Shown: positions 1 through 9,063 of the stretch, piece by piece
How positions within the stretch are numbered: position 1 is the stretch's first letter
How the letters are laid out: each line of letters opens with the position of its first letter
Source of the DNA: CAVSRC01 sp963781775
GTDB lineage: Bacteria; Pseudomonadota; Alphaproteobacteria; Rhizobiales; Kaistiaceae
Assembly (NCBI GenBank): GCA_963781775.1
Contig: CAWAHE010000019.1
Location: 124,001-188,000 of the forward strand
Length of the DNA: 64,000 nt
Direction of reading: 5' to 3'
Made by a program: the position numbers and the translations under genes
The notes under the pieces: model-generated
The model's input: only the letters and a program-made list of their open reading frames with translations
Told to the model about the DNA's origin: nothing
Database searches by the model: none

Positions 1-2
1 GC

Positions 3-1628
3 GCCGGATCGCAGCCGGAGATCGGCCGCGCCGCGGCGGAGGAGGCGATCGACGAGATCGTCGATCACCTGAGCGGGTCGCACATGGTCTTCGTCACCGC
101 CGGCATGGGCGGCGGCACCGGTACGGGCGCTGCTCCGATCATCGCGCGCGCTGCCCGCGACGCCGGCATCCTCACCGTCGGCGTGGTCACCAAGCCGTTC
201 CAGTTCGAAGGCGTCCGCCGCCTGCGCATTGCCGATGCCGGCATCCAGGAACTTCAGGCCTGCGTCGACACGCTGATCGTCATCCCCAACCAGAACCTGT
301 TCCGTATCGCCAACGAGAAGACCACCTTCGCCGACGCCTTCGCGATGGCCGATCAGGTGCTCTATTCCGGCGTTGCCTGCATCACCGATCTGATGGTCAA
401 GGAAGGCCTGATCAATCTCGACTTCGCCGACGTGCGTTCGGTCATGCGCGAGATGGGCAAGGCGATGATGGGCACCGGCGAGGCCTCCGGCGATCGTCGC
501 GCCATCCAGGCGGCCGAGGCGGCCATCGCCAACCCGTTGCTCGATGAGACGTCGATGAAGGGCGCCAAAGGCCTGCTCATCTCGATCACTGGCGGCAAGG
601 ACCTTACCCTGTTCGAGGTCGACGAGGCCGCAACCCGCATCCGCGAGGAGGTCGATCCCGACGCCAACATCATCCTCGGCGCCACTTTCGAGGAAGAGCT
701 CGAGGGCGTCATCCGCGTGTCGGTCGTCGCCACCGGCATCGAGAGCATCGGTCGCGAGGAAACGGCCCCGGCCGAATTGCGCACAGCCGAGATGAACCAG
801 CGCCTGCGCGCCGTCGTTCAGCCGCAGCCGGCTCCGGCTGCCGCCGCCAAGCCGGCCATCCAGCCGCGTCCCCAGCCGCAGGCGGCTCAGCAGCCTGCGC
901 CGATGCCGGCAACGGCACGCGCCATTCCGGCGACGCCGGCGCCTCGGCCGGCTGCTGCCGAGCTTGCCCGTGACGCCATCGCAACCGCGGTTGGCAATGC
1001 CGCCGCCACGATGCCTTCGCCGGCGCCGCGGCCGCATGACAGCGGCATCACCATTGCGCCGCTCGATCCCGGCCCGGCTCACTACGAGACGGACGAGATC
1101 GATACCGAGCCGGTCATGCACGAGGAAGCCGACGCGCCGGAGGCCGATGCGCCGTACATTCCGCCGGCGCCAGAGCAGCCGCCGGCTCGCATTCCGCGGC
1201 CGGAGGACTTCCCGCCGGTTGCCCAGCGCCAGTTGGAGGCGCGCCGGCAGCAGGCGCCGCAGCCCCATGCCGAGGATCGCGGGCCGATGAGCCTGTTGCG
1301 CCGGCTTGCCAGCGTCGGCCTCGGCCGGCGTGAGGAGGACCCGATCGGCGCCGGTCCGCCGGCGCGCGCCCCGGAACGGCAGCAGCCGCGGCCGATGCCG
1401 CAGCCCCAGCCGCAACAGCGCGCCGCCCAGGCGCCGCAGCAACGCGCGGCTCAGGTTCCTCCGCAGCCGCGTGCGGCTCAGCCGTCCCGTCCGGCAGCGA
1501 CGCAGGATGGTCTCTATCGGCCGCGCGCCGGCGACCTCGATCCACATGGGCGGCCGCTGCCGCGTGATTCGCGGCCGGCCGATGACGAGCTGGAAATCCC
1601 CGCTTTTCTGCGCCGCCAGGCGAACTGA
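3..1628 (+). CDS. ftsZ: Cell division GTPase FtsZ, 5' end missing
   Basis: Tubulin-like GTPase that polymerises into the cytokinetic Z ring at mid-cell. The gene begins before the window; the open frame continues upstream of the first in-window ATG (84), and the codons from base 3 read AGSQPEIGRAAAEEA, a normal FtsZ N-terminal segment, so about 70-80 residues are missing. The tubulin signature GGGTGTG follows at about 110-130. After the globular part (ending near base 790) comes a long linker rich in Pro, Gln and Ala of about 270 residues, then the conserved C-terminal tail ELEIPAFLRRQAN, which in this family binds FtsA and other anchors. Such a long linker is usual for Hyphomicrobiales FtsZ. 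lpxC follows on the same strand after a hairpin. Confidence 0.97.
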   Translation, partial: AGSQPEIGRAAAEEAIDEIVDHLSGSHMVFVTAGMGGGTGTGAAPIIARAARDAGILTVGVVTKPFQFEGVRRLRIADAGIQELQACVDTLIVIPNQNLFRIANEKTTFADAFAMADQVLYSGVACITDLMVKEGLINLDFADVRSVMREMGKAMMGTGEASGDRRAIQAAEAAIANPLLDETSMKGAKGLLISITGGKDLTLFEVDEAATRIREEVDPDANIILGATFEEELEGVIRVSVVATGIESIGREETAPAELRTAEMNQRLRAVVQPQPAPAAAAKPAIQPRPQPQAAQQPAPMPATARAIPATPAPRPAAAELARDAIATAVGNAAATMPSPAPRPHDSGITIAPLDPGPAHYETDEIDTEPVMHEEADAPEADAPYIPPAPEQPPARIPRPEDFPPVAQRQLEARRQQAPQPHAEDRGPMSLLRRLASVGLGRREEDPIGAGPPARAPERQQPRPMPQPQPQQRAAQAPQQRAAQVPPQPRAAQPSRPAATQDGLYRPRAGDLDPHGRPLPRDSRPADDELEIPAFLRRQAN

Positions 1629-1651
1629 GAAGCGGTACGAAGGCAGGTTCC

Positions 1652-1681
1652 GGGCTGATGCTGTTGATGCAGCATCGGCCC
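1652..1681 (+). terminator. Hairpin downstream of ftsZ
   Basis: A 12-bp stem (one G-T wobble) with a 6-nt loop, arms GGGCTGATGCTG at 1652-1663 and its partner at 1670-1681, beginning 24 nt after the ftsZ stop. There is no T run after it, so it is better read as an RNA 3'-end stabiliser or partial terminator between ftsZ and lpxC than as a strong intrinsic terminator. Confidence 0.5.
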
Positions 1682-1840
1682 GTAATGCCATGATAGGATT
1701 ACGCTAATCGCTTTTACCCGGACTGGGGAGGCAGTCGTAACAATGGGTTAGAAAGCGTGATTTGGCGGTGGCGGTGGGCCCCACTAGGCTGCCATCGAAC
1801 GTGGCGGGAAGCAGGTTTTTTGGGGGCGAATTACGTGCGC

Positions 1841-2797
1841 ATGCTGAGCGGCCGATCAGTCGGAAAGCAGAATACGCTTCGGCGCAGCGCGACGGTATCC
1901 GGCATCGGTGTGCATAGCGGTCGTCCGGCGTCGCTCACCATTCATCCGGCGGAGGCCGGCAGCGGCATCTGCTTCCAGCGCACCAGCGGCGACGACACCC
2001 ACGATCGGGTGAAGGCCCATTATTCGAATGTGAGCGCCACCGACTTCTGCACGGCGGTTGGCGTCAACGGTTCTTCGGTGGCGACGATAGAGCATCTGAT
2101 GGCGACGCTGAGCGCGCTTGCCATCGACAATGCGACCATCGAGATCGACGGTCCCGAGGTTCCGGTGATGGATGGCAGCGCCGGCGCTTTCGTCGAGGCG
2201 GTGGAGGAGGCCGGCATCGCCGCCCTCGACGCGCCACGGAGCCACATCAAGGTGTTGCGGCCGGTTTCGGTGAGTGTCGGCGAGTCGCGGGCGGAATTTC
2301 TGCCCTATGACGGCATGCGCATCGAGGTCGAGATCGATTTCACCAACCCGCTTGTCGGCCGCCAGAAATTCGCCGCGGACATCGACGGCGGGGTCTTCCG
2401 CCGCGAGATCGCGCGGGCGCGGACCTTCGGCTTCCTCGCCGACGTCGAGGGATTGTGGGCGCGCGGTCTGGCGCAGGGCGCCTCGCTCGAAAATTCGGTC
2501 GTGATCGGCGACGATCGCGTTCTCAATCCGGAAGGCCTGCGCTACGCCGACGAGTGCGTCCGCCACAAGGCGCTCGACGCGGTCGGCGATCTTGCCTTGG
2601 CTGGCGCGCCGATTCGCGGCCTCTACCGTTCCTATCGCGGCGGTCATCGGCTGAATGTCATGGCCCTCGATGCCTTGTTGGCCGACCGCAGCGCCTGGGC
2701 GATGGTGCGTGAATATGACGCCGAGCGGCCCGAGGGCACCCATGCCGAATTGGCGGCCGGCGTCGCTGTTGCCGCCTTCGCGGCCGACGCCTCCTGA
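1841..2797 (+). CDS. lpxC: UDP-3-O-acyl-N-acetylglucosamine deacetylase LpxC
   Basis: Zinc-dependent deacetylase catalysing the committed step of lipid A synthesis in the cytoplasm. The open frame extends upstream to 1757, but the ATG at 1841 gives 318 residues beginning MLSGRSVGKQNTLRR, matching the usual family start and length. Visible active-site elements: His85 in TIEHLMATL, His242 and Asp246 in HKALDAVGDL (the three zinc ligands by family analogy), and the later GGHRLN histidine. The position between ftsZ and bamD is the standard alphaproteobacterial envelope/division order. Confidence 0.96.
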   Translation: MLSGRSVGKQNTLRRSATVSGIGVHSGRPASLTIHPAEAGSGICFQRTSGDDTHDRVKAHYSNVSATDFCTAVGVNGSSVATIEHLMATLSALAIDNATIEIDGPEVPVMDGSAGAFVEAVEEAGIAALDAPRSHIKVLRPVSVSVGESRAEFLPYDGMRIEVEIDFTNPLVGRQKFAADIDGGVFRREIARARTFGFLADVEGLWARGLAQGASLENSVVIGDDRVLNPEGLRYADECVRHKALDAVGDLALAGAPIRGLYRSYRGGHRLNVMALDALLADRSAWAMVREYDAERPEGTHAELAAGVAVAAFAADAS

Positions 2798-2927
2798 TTT
2801 CCGCGGCCGGCGGCAAGCCGGTTGCCACAAATTCGAACGAATGCGCTGTCACGCGACATGGCGAAGTCCGCGGTTTTCGGCTAGGAGTCGCGGCTTGGAT
2901 CGTGAAGTCGGCAAAGGGCAGGCAGGC

Positions 2928-3812
2928 GTGCCAGCGGAATTGAACGGGAAAGTGAGGGCAACCGCGGTGCGGCGGCCTCTGAGCGTGCTGGCGGGCTTTC
3001 GCTGGCTGTGCCTGGCGGCGACGGTTGCGGGACTGGCCGCATGCTCAACCTCGGTTGAGGGCACCCCGGACGCCTTCGCGGACGACCAGCCCGCCGGCAA
3101 CCTCTACAATGAGGGTCTTGCCTACCTGAACGCCGGCAAGATGACCGATGCGGTCAAGAGCTTCGACGAAGTCGATCGCCAGCATCCGTATTCGGAATAC
3201 GCCCGCAAGGCCCTGATCATGTCGACCTTCGCCAGCTATCGCGCCGGCAAGTTTGACGACACCATCTCCGCCGGCAGTCGGTACCTTGCTCTGTATCCGG
3301 GCAGCCCCGACGCGGCATACGCCCAGTACCTCATCGGCCAGTCCTATTTCCGGCAGATACCCGACGTTACGCGCGATCAGACGACCACCAAGAAGGCGCT
3401 CGCCGCCATGGATGAGATCGTCAACAACTACCCGGATTCGGAATACGCGGCCGACGCCAAGGCCAAGGCTGTTGTCGCGCGCGACCAGCTTGCCGGCAAG
3501 GAAATGCAGATCGGCCGCTACTATCTCGAGCGGCGCGAGTATCTGGCGGCGATCAACCGCTTCAAGATCGTGGTCACCGACTACCAGTCGACCCGTCACG
3601 TCGAGGAAGCGCTGGAGCGTCTTGCCGAAGCCAACATGGCGCTTGGCCTGACGGGCGAGGCGCAGACGGCGACGGCCATCCTCGGGCACAATTTCCCGGA
3701 CAGCCAGTGGTACAAGGACGCGTACAAGCTGCTCCAGACCGGCGGCCTCGAACCGCGTGAGAATGCCGGGTCGTGGATCAGCAAGGCATTTGCCGGCAAG
3801 AATACGACCTGA
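2928..3812 (+). CDS. bamD: Outer membrane assembly lipoprotein BamD (ComL)
   Basis: Periplasmic lipoprotein of the BAM complex that inserts beta-barrel proteins into the outer membrane. The frame has an N-terminal hydrophobic segment ending in the lipobox LAAC (VAGLAACSTS), then tetratricopeptide-type helices (NLYNEGLAYLNAG, YSEYARKALIMS, DAAYAQYLIGQSYFRQI) typical of the five TPRs of BamD. I chose GTG 2928 because the longer open frame (from 2655) overlaps lpxC and carries no homology; GTG 2952 is an equally possible start that still retains the signal peptide. From GTG 2928 it is 294 residues, within the family range. recN follows after 25 nt. Confidence 0.93.
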   Translation: MPAELNGKVRATAVRRPLSVLAGFRWLCLAATVAGLAACSTSVEGTPDAFADDQPAGNLYNEGLAYLNAGKMTDAVKSFDEVDRQHPYSEYARKALIMSTFASYRAGKFDDTISAGSRYLALYPGSPDAAYAQYLIGQSYFRQIPDVTRDQTTTKKALAAMDEIVNNYPDSEYAADAKAKAVVARDQLAGKEMQIGRYYLERREYLAAINRFKIVVTDYQSTRHVEEALERLAEANMALGLTGEAQTATAILGHNFPDSQWYKDAYKLLQTGGLEPRENAGSWISKAFAGKNTT

Positions 3813-3837
3813 TTCTGCCCTCGCGCCGGTGCGGCCC

Positions 3838-5508
3838 ATGCTCGTCGCCCTTGCCATACGTGACATTGTCATCATCGATCGGCTCAGCTCGGATTTCTCC
3901 GGCGGCCTGACCGTGTTCACGGGCGAGACGGGCGCCGGCAAGTCGATCCTGCTCGACGCGCTTTCCCTGGCCCTCGGCGGGCGCGGCGACGCCTCGCTGG
4001 TCCGCGACGAAAGCCCACAGGGCGACGTGACCGCGGTGTTCGATGTGTCGCCCGGCCATCCCGCGCGCGCCGCTCTGGCGGCGAGCGGCATCGAGGCCGA
4101 GGGCGACCTCATCCTGCGGCGCGTGCAGGGGGCCGATGGCCGCAGCCGCGCCTTCGTCAACGACCAGCCGGTTTCCATCGTCCTGCTGCGTCAGGTGGGC
4201 GCCTTGCTGGTCGAGATCCACGGCCAGCACGACGACCGCGCGATGATCGAGCCGTCCATGCACCGCGCGCTGCTGGATGCTTTCGGCGGCCTCGACAATG
4301 AACGCGCGGCCGTGGCTGCTGCCCATGCCGCGTGGCAGGAGACGAGCACCGCGGTGGTCGCGCTCAAGGATCGGATCGCCGCCGCCCGCGCCGAGGCCGC
4401 CTATCTCCGCGCCGCGGTCGACGAGTTGGCGGGCTTGGCGCCGAAGCCTGACGAGGAAGATGCGCTCGCCGATCGCCGCCAGCAGATGATGCGCGCCGAG
4501 AAGGTCGCCGGTGACATCGCCGAGGCGCACGAGACGGTTGCCGGCGGCGCCTCGCCGGTGCCGATCCTGGCGAGCCTGGTTCGCCGGCTTGAGCGCAAGG
4601 CGCCGGAGGCCGGCGGCCTGCTCGATGAGGCAGTGGCGGCCCTCGACAAGGCGCTCGGTGCGCTGGAGGAAGCCGAACAGGGTCTCGCCCGGGCGCTTGC
4701 CGTGACCAATTTCGACCCGCGCGAGCTGGAGCGGACCGAGGAGCGTCTGTTCGCGCTGCGCGCCGCTGCGCGCAAGCACTCCGTCACCGTCGCCGACCTG
4801 CCGGCCCTTGCCGAACGCATGGCGGCCGACCTCGCGGCGCTCGAATCGGGCGAGGAGCGTCTCGCGGCACTGGAAAAGGCCGCGCTTGCCGCGCGCTCCG
4901 CCTACGACGCGGCAGCGGCCAACCTGTCGAAGCGGCGTCGCGCCGCCGGCAAGGCGCTGGAAAAAGCTGTCGGCGCCGAACTTCCCGCCCTGAAGCTCGA
5001 ACGCGCCGCGTTCATTGTCGCGATCGAAAGCGACGGCGAGCGGCGAGGGGAGGCCGGGATCGACGATGTCGCTTTCCACGTGCGTACCAATCCGGGCACG
5101 GCGCCGGGGCCGCTGATGAAGGTTGCCTCGGGCGGCGAACTCGCCCGCTTCCTGCTTGCCCTCAAGGTGGCCCTTGCCGATCGCGGCTCGGCGCCGACTC
5201 TGATCTTCGATGAGATCGACACCGCCGTCGGAGGCGCCGTCGCCGACGCCATCGGCGCGCGACTTGCGCGACTGGCCGAGCGCGTGCAGGTTCTGTCCGT
5301 CACCCACGCACCGCAGGTCGCGGCGCGTGCCACGTCCCACCTGCTGGTCGCCAAGCAATCGGTCAAGGGCGGCAAGGCGGTCACCACCAGCGTCACGCCG
5401 CTCGATTCCGCCCGGCGGCGCGAGGAGATTGCCCGTATGCTCGCCGGTGCCGTCGTTACCGACGAGGCGCGCGCCGCGGCCGAACGGCTTATCCTTGGCG
5501 CCGCCTGA
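3838..5508 (+). CDS. recN: DNA repair protein RecN
   Basis: SMC-like ATPase acting in recombinational repair of double-strand breaks. From ATG 3838 it is 556 residues. The Walker A GETGAGKS is at residues 29-36, a long central coiled coil rich in Ala, Glu and Arg follows, and the C-terminal ABC signature (ASGGELARFLLALKVAL) and Walker B (LIFDEIDTAVGG) close the split ATPase head. The start was chosen at MLVALAIRDIVIIDRL, the conserved RecN N-terminus; the frame extends further upstream into bamD without meaning. It sits between bamD and ligA as in many Hyphomicrobiales. Confidence 0.96.
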   Translation: MLVALAIRDIVIIDRLSSDFSGGLTVFTGETGAGKSILLDALSLALGGRGDASLVRDESPQGDVTAVFDVSPGHPARAALAASGIEAEGDLILRRVQGADGRSRAFVNDQPVSIVLLRQVGALLVEIHGQHDDRAMIEPSMHRALLDAFGGLDNERAAVAAAHAAWQETSTAVVALKDRIAAARAEAAYLRAAVDELAGLAPKPDEEDALADRRQQMMRAEKVAGDIAEAHETVAGGASPVPILASLVRRLERKAPEAGGLLDEAVAALDKALGALEEAEQGLARALAVTNFDPRELERTEERLFALRAAARKHSVTVADLPALAERMAADLAALESGEERLAALEKAALAARSAYDAAAANLSKRRRAAGKALEKAVGAELPALKLERAAFIVAIESDGERRGEAGIDDVAFHVRTNPGTAPGPLMKVASGGELARFLLALKVALADRGSAPTLIFDEIDTAVGGAVADAIGARLARLAERVQVLSVTHAPQVAARATSHLLVAKQSVKGGKAVTTSVTPLDSARRREEIARMLAGAVVTDEARAAAERLILGAA

Positions 5509-5535
5509 TCGCCCATCCACGGAGGTCCACAGCTA

Positions 5536-6807
5536 GTGAAGTCGCAGCGTGCGAGTCTCGCCGTCCTGTTCGTCACGCTGGTCATCTATGTTTTCGGCAT
5601 CGGGGTCATGCTGCCGGTCATCCCGCTGCTGGTGAAGGAGCTCTCCGGTGGCGCGGTCGGCAAGGCGGCGACGCTCTATGGCGCGCTGATCGCGCTCTAC
5701 GCCCTGATGCAGTTCGTCTTCGGGCCGGCATTCGGGGCGTTGTCGGATCGTTTCGGCCGTCGTCCGATCTTGCTGATCTCCCTGTTTGGTCTGTGCATCG
5801 ACTATCTGCTGCTGGCCGTTGCGCCGAACCTGTGGGTCGTGGCGGGGGCGCGCATCATCGGCGGCATCATGGGCGCCTCGGTGGCGACCGCGACCGCCTA
5901 CATCGCCGACATCACGCCGCCGGAGAAACGGGCGGCGAATTTCGGCCTGATCGGGGCAGCCTTCGGGCTGGGCTTCATCGCCGGCCCGCTGACCGGCGGC
6001 CTGCTCGGCGAGATCTGGTCGCGCCTGCCGTTCTACGCCGCTGCCGGCGTCAGTTTCGTCGCCTTCCTGTTCGCCTTGTTTCTGCTGCCCGAGTCGCTCG
6101 ATCAGGCGCACCGGCGGCCGTTCCGGCTCCGCGAGGCCAATCCTATCGGCGCCTTCCTCGTCGTGCTCCGCTATCGCTCGGTGCTGACGCTTCTGGTGCT
6201 CTTCGTCATCGCCCAGTTGGCCGAGCGCATGCTCGAGGCGAACTGGGTGCTGTACACCGGCTACCGGTTCGGCTGGACGGCCGCGCAGGTCGGCATTTCG
6301 CTCGCCGTGGTCGGCATTCTGGTCGTCATTACGCAGGGAGGACTTGTCCGCGTCGTGGTGCCGAAGATCGGTGAACGCATCACCATCAATCTGGGCTTCA
6401 CCGTCGCCGCGATCTGCATGGTGGGGCTGGCCTTCGCGACGCAGCCGTGGATGATCTACGTCATCGTCGTGCCCTATGTGCTGGGCTGGGGTCTCACGGC
6501 GCCGGCCGTCCAGTCGCTCGTCACCCGCGCGGTACCGGCCAACGAACAGGGCATCCTGCAGGGCGCGATCTCGAGCGCGCAGACGCTGACCGGCATCATC
6601 GGGCCGCCGGTGTCCGGCACCGCCTTCGGCTATTTCATCAGCGGCAACGCGCCGGTGCACCTGCCGGGGATCGCATTCCTCATGGGTGCGTTGTTGTTCG
6701 TCGTCGGTCTCGTTGTCGCCTGGCGCAACATTCCGGCGACGGCGCCTGCTGCCATTGCTGCCAAGGCGGAGACGACCAAAGAGACCATCACCACCGACGT
6801 CCTGTGA
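5536..6807 (+). CDS. MFS exporter, TetA/TCR-like
   Basis: Major facilitator superfamily protein of 423 residues with about 12 membrane segments. The motif between helices 2 and 3, GALSDRFGRRPILL, is the motif A of the DHA1 drug:H+ antiporters, and the general look (GVMLPVIPLLVKEL, GPLTGGLLGEI) is that of the TCR/TetA branch. It starts with GTG 5536, preceded by ACGGAGG with good spacing. Substrate cannot be told from sequence; tetracycline resistance should not be assumed. Its place between recN and ligA interrupts an otherwise standard run, so it may be a lineage-specific insertion. Confidence 0.88.
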   Translation: MKSQRASLAVLFVTLVIYVFGIGVMLPVIPLLVKELSGGAVGKAATLYGALIALYALMQFVFGPAFGALSDRFGRRPILLISLFGLCIDYLLLAVAPNLWVVAGARIIGGIMGASVATATAYIADITPPEKRAANFGLIGAAFGLGFIAGPLTGGLLGEIWSRLPFYAAAGVSFVAFLFALFLLPESLDQAHRRPFRLREANPIGAFLVVLRYRSVLTLLVLFVIAQLAERMLEANWVLYTGYRFGWTAAQVGISLAVVGILVVITQGGLVRVVVPKIGERITINLGFTVAAICMVGLAFATQPWMIYVIVVPYVLGWGLTAPAVQSLVTRAVPANEQGILQGAISSAQTLTGIIGPPVSGTAFGYFISGNAPVHLPGIAFLMGALLFVVGLVVAWRNIPATAPAAIAAKAETTKETITTDVL

Positions 6808-6864
6808 GCCCTTGCCGGGTCGCGCCGGGTCGGGCAAATCTCATTGTTTCGGGAGACGAAGCGC

Positions 6865-9045
6865 GTGGCGAAGGCGGCAAGGACATCGAAGGCGGTCGCG
6901 GATCTGAGCGAGGTGGAGGCCGCCGCTGAGCTCGCGCGGCTTGCCGCCGAGATTGCCGGTCATGACCGCCGCTACTACGCCGAGGATGCGCCGACCGTCA
7001 CCGATGCCGAATACGACGCGCTCCGTCAACGCAACAACGCCATCGAGGCCCGCTTTCCCGCCCTGAAACGGGCCGACAGCCCAACGGAGCGGGTCGGTGT
7101 TGCGCCGACGGGTAAGTTCGCCACCGTCCGCCACGCCGTTCCGATGCTGTCGCTGGAGAACGCCTTCGCCGACGAGGACGTGCGCGATTTCGTCGCCCAG
7201 ATGTTCCGCTTCCTCGGCCGCGACAAGGCCGAGCCGATCGCGCTCACCGCCGAGCCCAAGATCGACGGCCTGTCGATGTCGCTGCGCTACGAGGCGGGCA
7301 AGCTGGTGCTCGGCGTCACCCGGGGCGACGGTGTCAGCGGTGAGGACGTCACCGCCAACGTCCGCACCATCAAGGATATTCCGCACACGCTGCCGAAAGG
7401 CGTGCCGGCGGTCGTCGAGGTGCGCGGCGAGATCTATCTCGGCAAGAAGGACTTCGCCAAGCTCAACGAGATTCAGGCGAAGGAGGGCAAGCCGCTCTAC
7501 GTCAACCCGCGCAATACCGCGGCCGGGTCGCTGCGTCAGAAGGATCCGAAGATCACCGCCGCGCGGCCGCTGCGGTTCTTCGCCTATGCGTGGGGCGAGA
7601 TGAGCGACATGCCGGCCGACACGCAGATGGGCATGGTCAAGGCGTTCGGCAAATGGGGCTTTCCCGTCAACCGGCTGATGAAGCTGTGCGCCAGCGTCGA
7701 GGAAGCGCTTGCCGTCCATGCGGCGATCGAAAAGCAGCGCGCCGGCCTCGACTACGATATCGACGGCGTCGTCTACAAGGTCGACTCGCTGGCGCTGCAG
7801 GCGCGCCTCGGCTTCCGCACGCGCAGCCCGCGCTGGGCGATTGCCCACAAGTTTCCGGCCGAGAAGGCGACCACGGTTCTCGAAGCCATCGACATCCAGG
7901 TCGGCCGTACCGGTGCGCTGACGCCGGTGGCGCGGCTCCAGCCGGTCACCGTCGGCGGCGTCGTGGTCGAGAACGCCACGCTCCACAACGAGGACTACAT
8001 CCGCGGCTTCGGTCGCGACGGTCAGCCGCTACGCGTCGACGACAAGGGCGAGCCGATCGATATCCGCATCGGCGACACGGTCACGATCCAGCGTGCCGGC
8101 GACGTCATCCCGCAGGTTCTGACCGTCGACCTCGCGCTCAGGCCGAAGGGCGCCAAGCCGTTTGCCTTCCCGAAGATCTGCCCGTGCACTCTGAAGACGC
8201 CGGTGGTGCGCGAGGAAACCGCGACCGGCAGCGAAGGGATCGTGCGCCGCTGCTCGGGCGAATTTGCCTGTCCGTTCCAGCGCAAGGAGCATCTCCGTCA
8301 CTTCGTCTCGCGCGCCGCCTTCGACATCGAGGGGCTGGGCGAAAAGCAGATCGAATATTTCTACGAGGAAAGTCCCGACCTGCCGGTCAAGGCGCCCGCC
8401 GATATCTTCACGCTCGCCAGGCGCGACGCTCAGAACCTCAAGAAGCTGAAGGATGTGGATGGCTTCGGCGAGGTTTCCGTCCGCAACCTCTTCGCGGCCA
8501 TCGAGGCGCGCCGCGAGATTCCGCTGGAGCGTTTTCTCAACGCACTCGGCATTCGCCACGTCGGCGAGACGACCGCGCGCCAGCTCGCCCGCGGCTATGG
8601 TTCGTGGCAGGCCTTCCACGACGCGGCGCTGAAGATCGCCGATGGCGACATAGCGGCGCGCGAGGAAATGGACGCCATCGACCAGATTGGCGAGACCGTG
8701 GTCGAGGCGGTGGCGCGCTACTTCGGCGAGCCTCACAACCGCAAACTGGTCGAGGATCTGGTTCGCGAAGTGACCATCCTTCCTGCCGAGCAGGCGGCCA
8801 GCGATTCACCGGTCGCCGGCAAAACCGTCGTGTTCACCGGCTCGCTGGAGCGCATGAGCCGCGACGAGGCCAAGGCGATGGCCGAGCGGCTCGGCGCCAA
8901 GGTGTCGGGCTCGGTCTCGAAGAAGACCGACCTGGTCGTCGCCGGTCCCGGCGCCGGCTCGAAGCTCAAGGACGCGCAGAAGCACGGTGTCCAGGTGATC
9001 GACGAGGCCGGCTGGTTCGACCTGGTCGGCGCTGCCGCACCGTGA
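6865..9045 (+). CDS. ligA: NAD+-dependent DNA ligase LigA
   Basis: Seals nicks in replication and repair using NAD+. From GTG 6865 (GGGAGA upstream; an earlier TTG at 6844 lacks support) it is 726 residues. Domains in order: Ia domain (RYYAEDAPTVTDAEYD), adenylation domain with the catalytic Lys132 in KIDG, OB fold, Cys4 zinc finger in the alphaproteobacterial form CPC...RCSGEFACP, helix-hairpin-helix repeats, and a C-terminal BRCT domain (GKTVVFTGSLERM). All expected parts are present. Confidence 0.97.
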   Translation: MAKAARTSKAVADLSEVEAAAELARLAAEIAGHDRRYYAEDAPTVTDAEYDALRQRNNAIEARFPALKRADSPTERVGVAPTGKFATVRHAVPMLSLENAFADEDVRDFVAQMFRFLGRDKAEPIALTAEPKIDGLSMSLRYEAGKLVLGVTRGDGVSGEDVTANVRTIKDIPHTLPKGVPAVVEVRGEIYLGKKDFAKLNEIQAKEGKPLYVNPRNTAAGSLRQKDPKITAARPLRFFAYAWGEMSDMPADTQMGMVKAFGKWGFPVNRLMKLCASVEEALAVHAAIEKQRAGLDYDIDGVVYKVDSLALQARLGFRTRSPRWAIAHKFPAEKATTVLEAIDIQVGRTGALTPVARLQPVTVGGVVVENATLHNEDYIRGFGRDGQPLRVDDKGEPIDIRIGDTVTIQRAGDVIPQVLTVDLALRPKGAKPFAFPKICPCTLKTPVVREETATGSEGIVRRCSGEFACPFQRKEHLRHFVSRAAFDIEGLGEKQIEYFYEESPDLPVKAPADIFTLARRDAQNLKKLKDVDGFGEVSVRNLFAAIEARREIPLERFLNALGIRHVGETTARQLARGYGSWQAFHDAALKIADGDIAAREEMDAIDQIGETVVEAVARYFGEPHNRKLVEDLVREVTILPAEQAASDSPVAGKTVVFTGSLERMSRDEAKAMAERLGAKVSGSVSKKTDLVVAGPGAGSKLKDAQKHGVQVIDEAGWFDLVGAAAP

Positions 9046-9063
9046 CCAACGCGGCGGTCGGGG

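Noticed and set aside
3778..5520. 580-codon minus-strand open frame
   Set aside because: Antisense to recN; no recognisable domain.
5536..6807. Naming the exporter as a tetracycline resistance gene
   Set aside because: Only the superfamily motif is visible; many non-tetracycline exporters share it.
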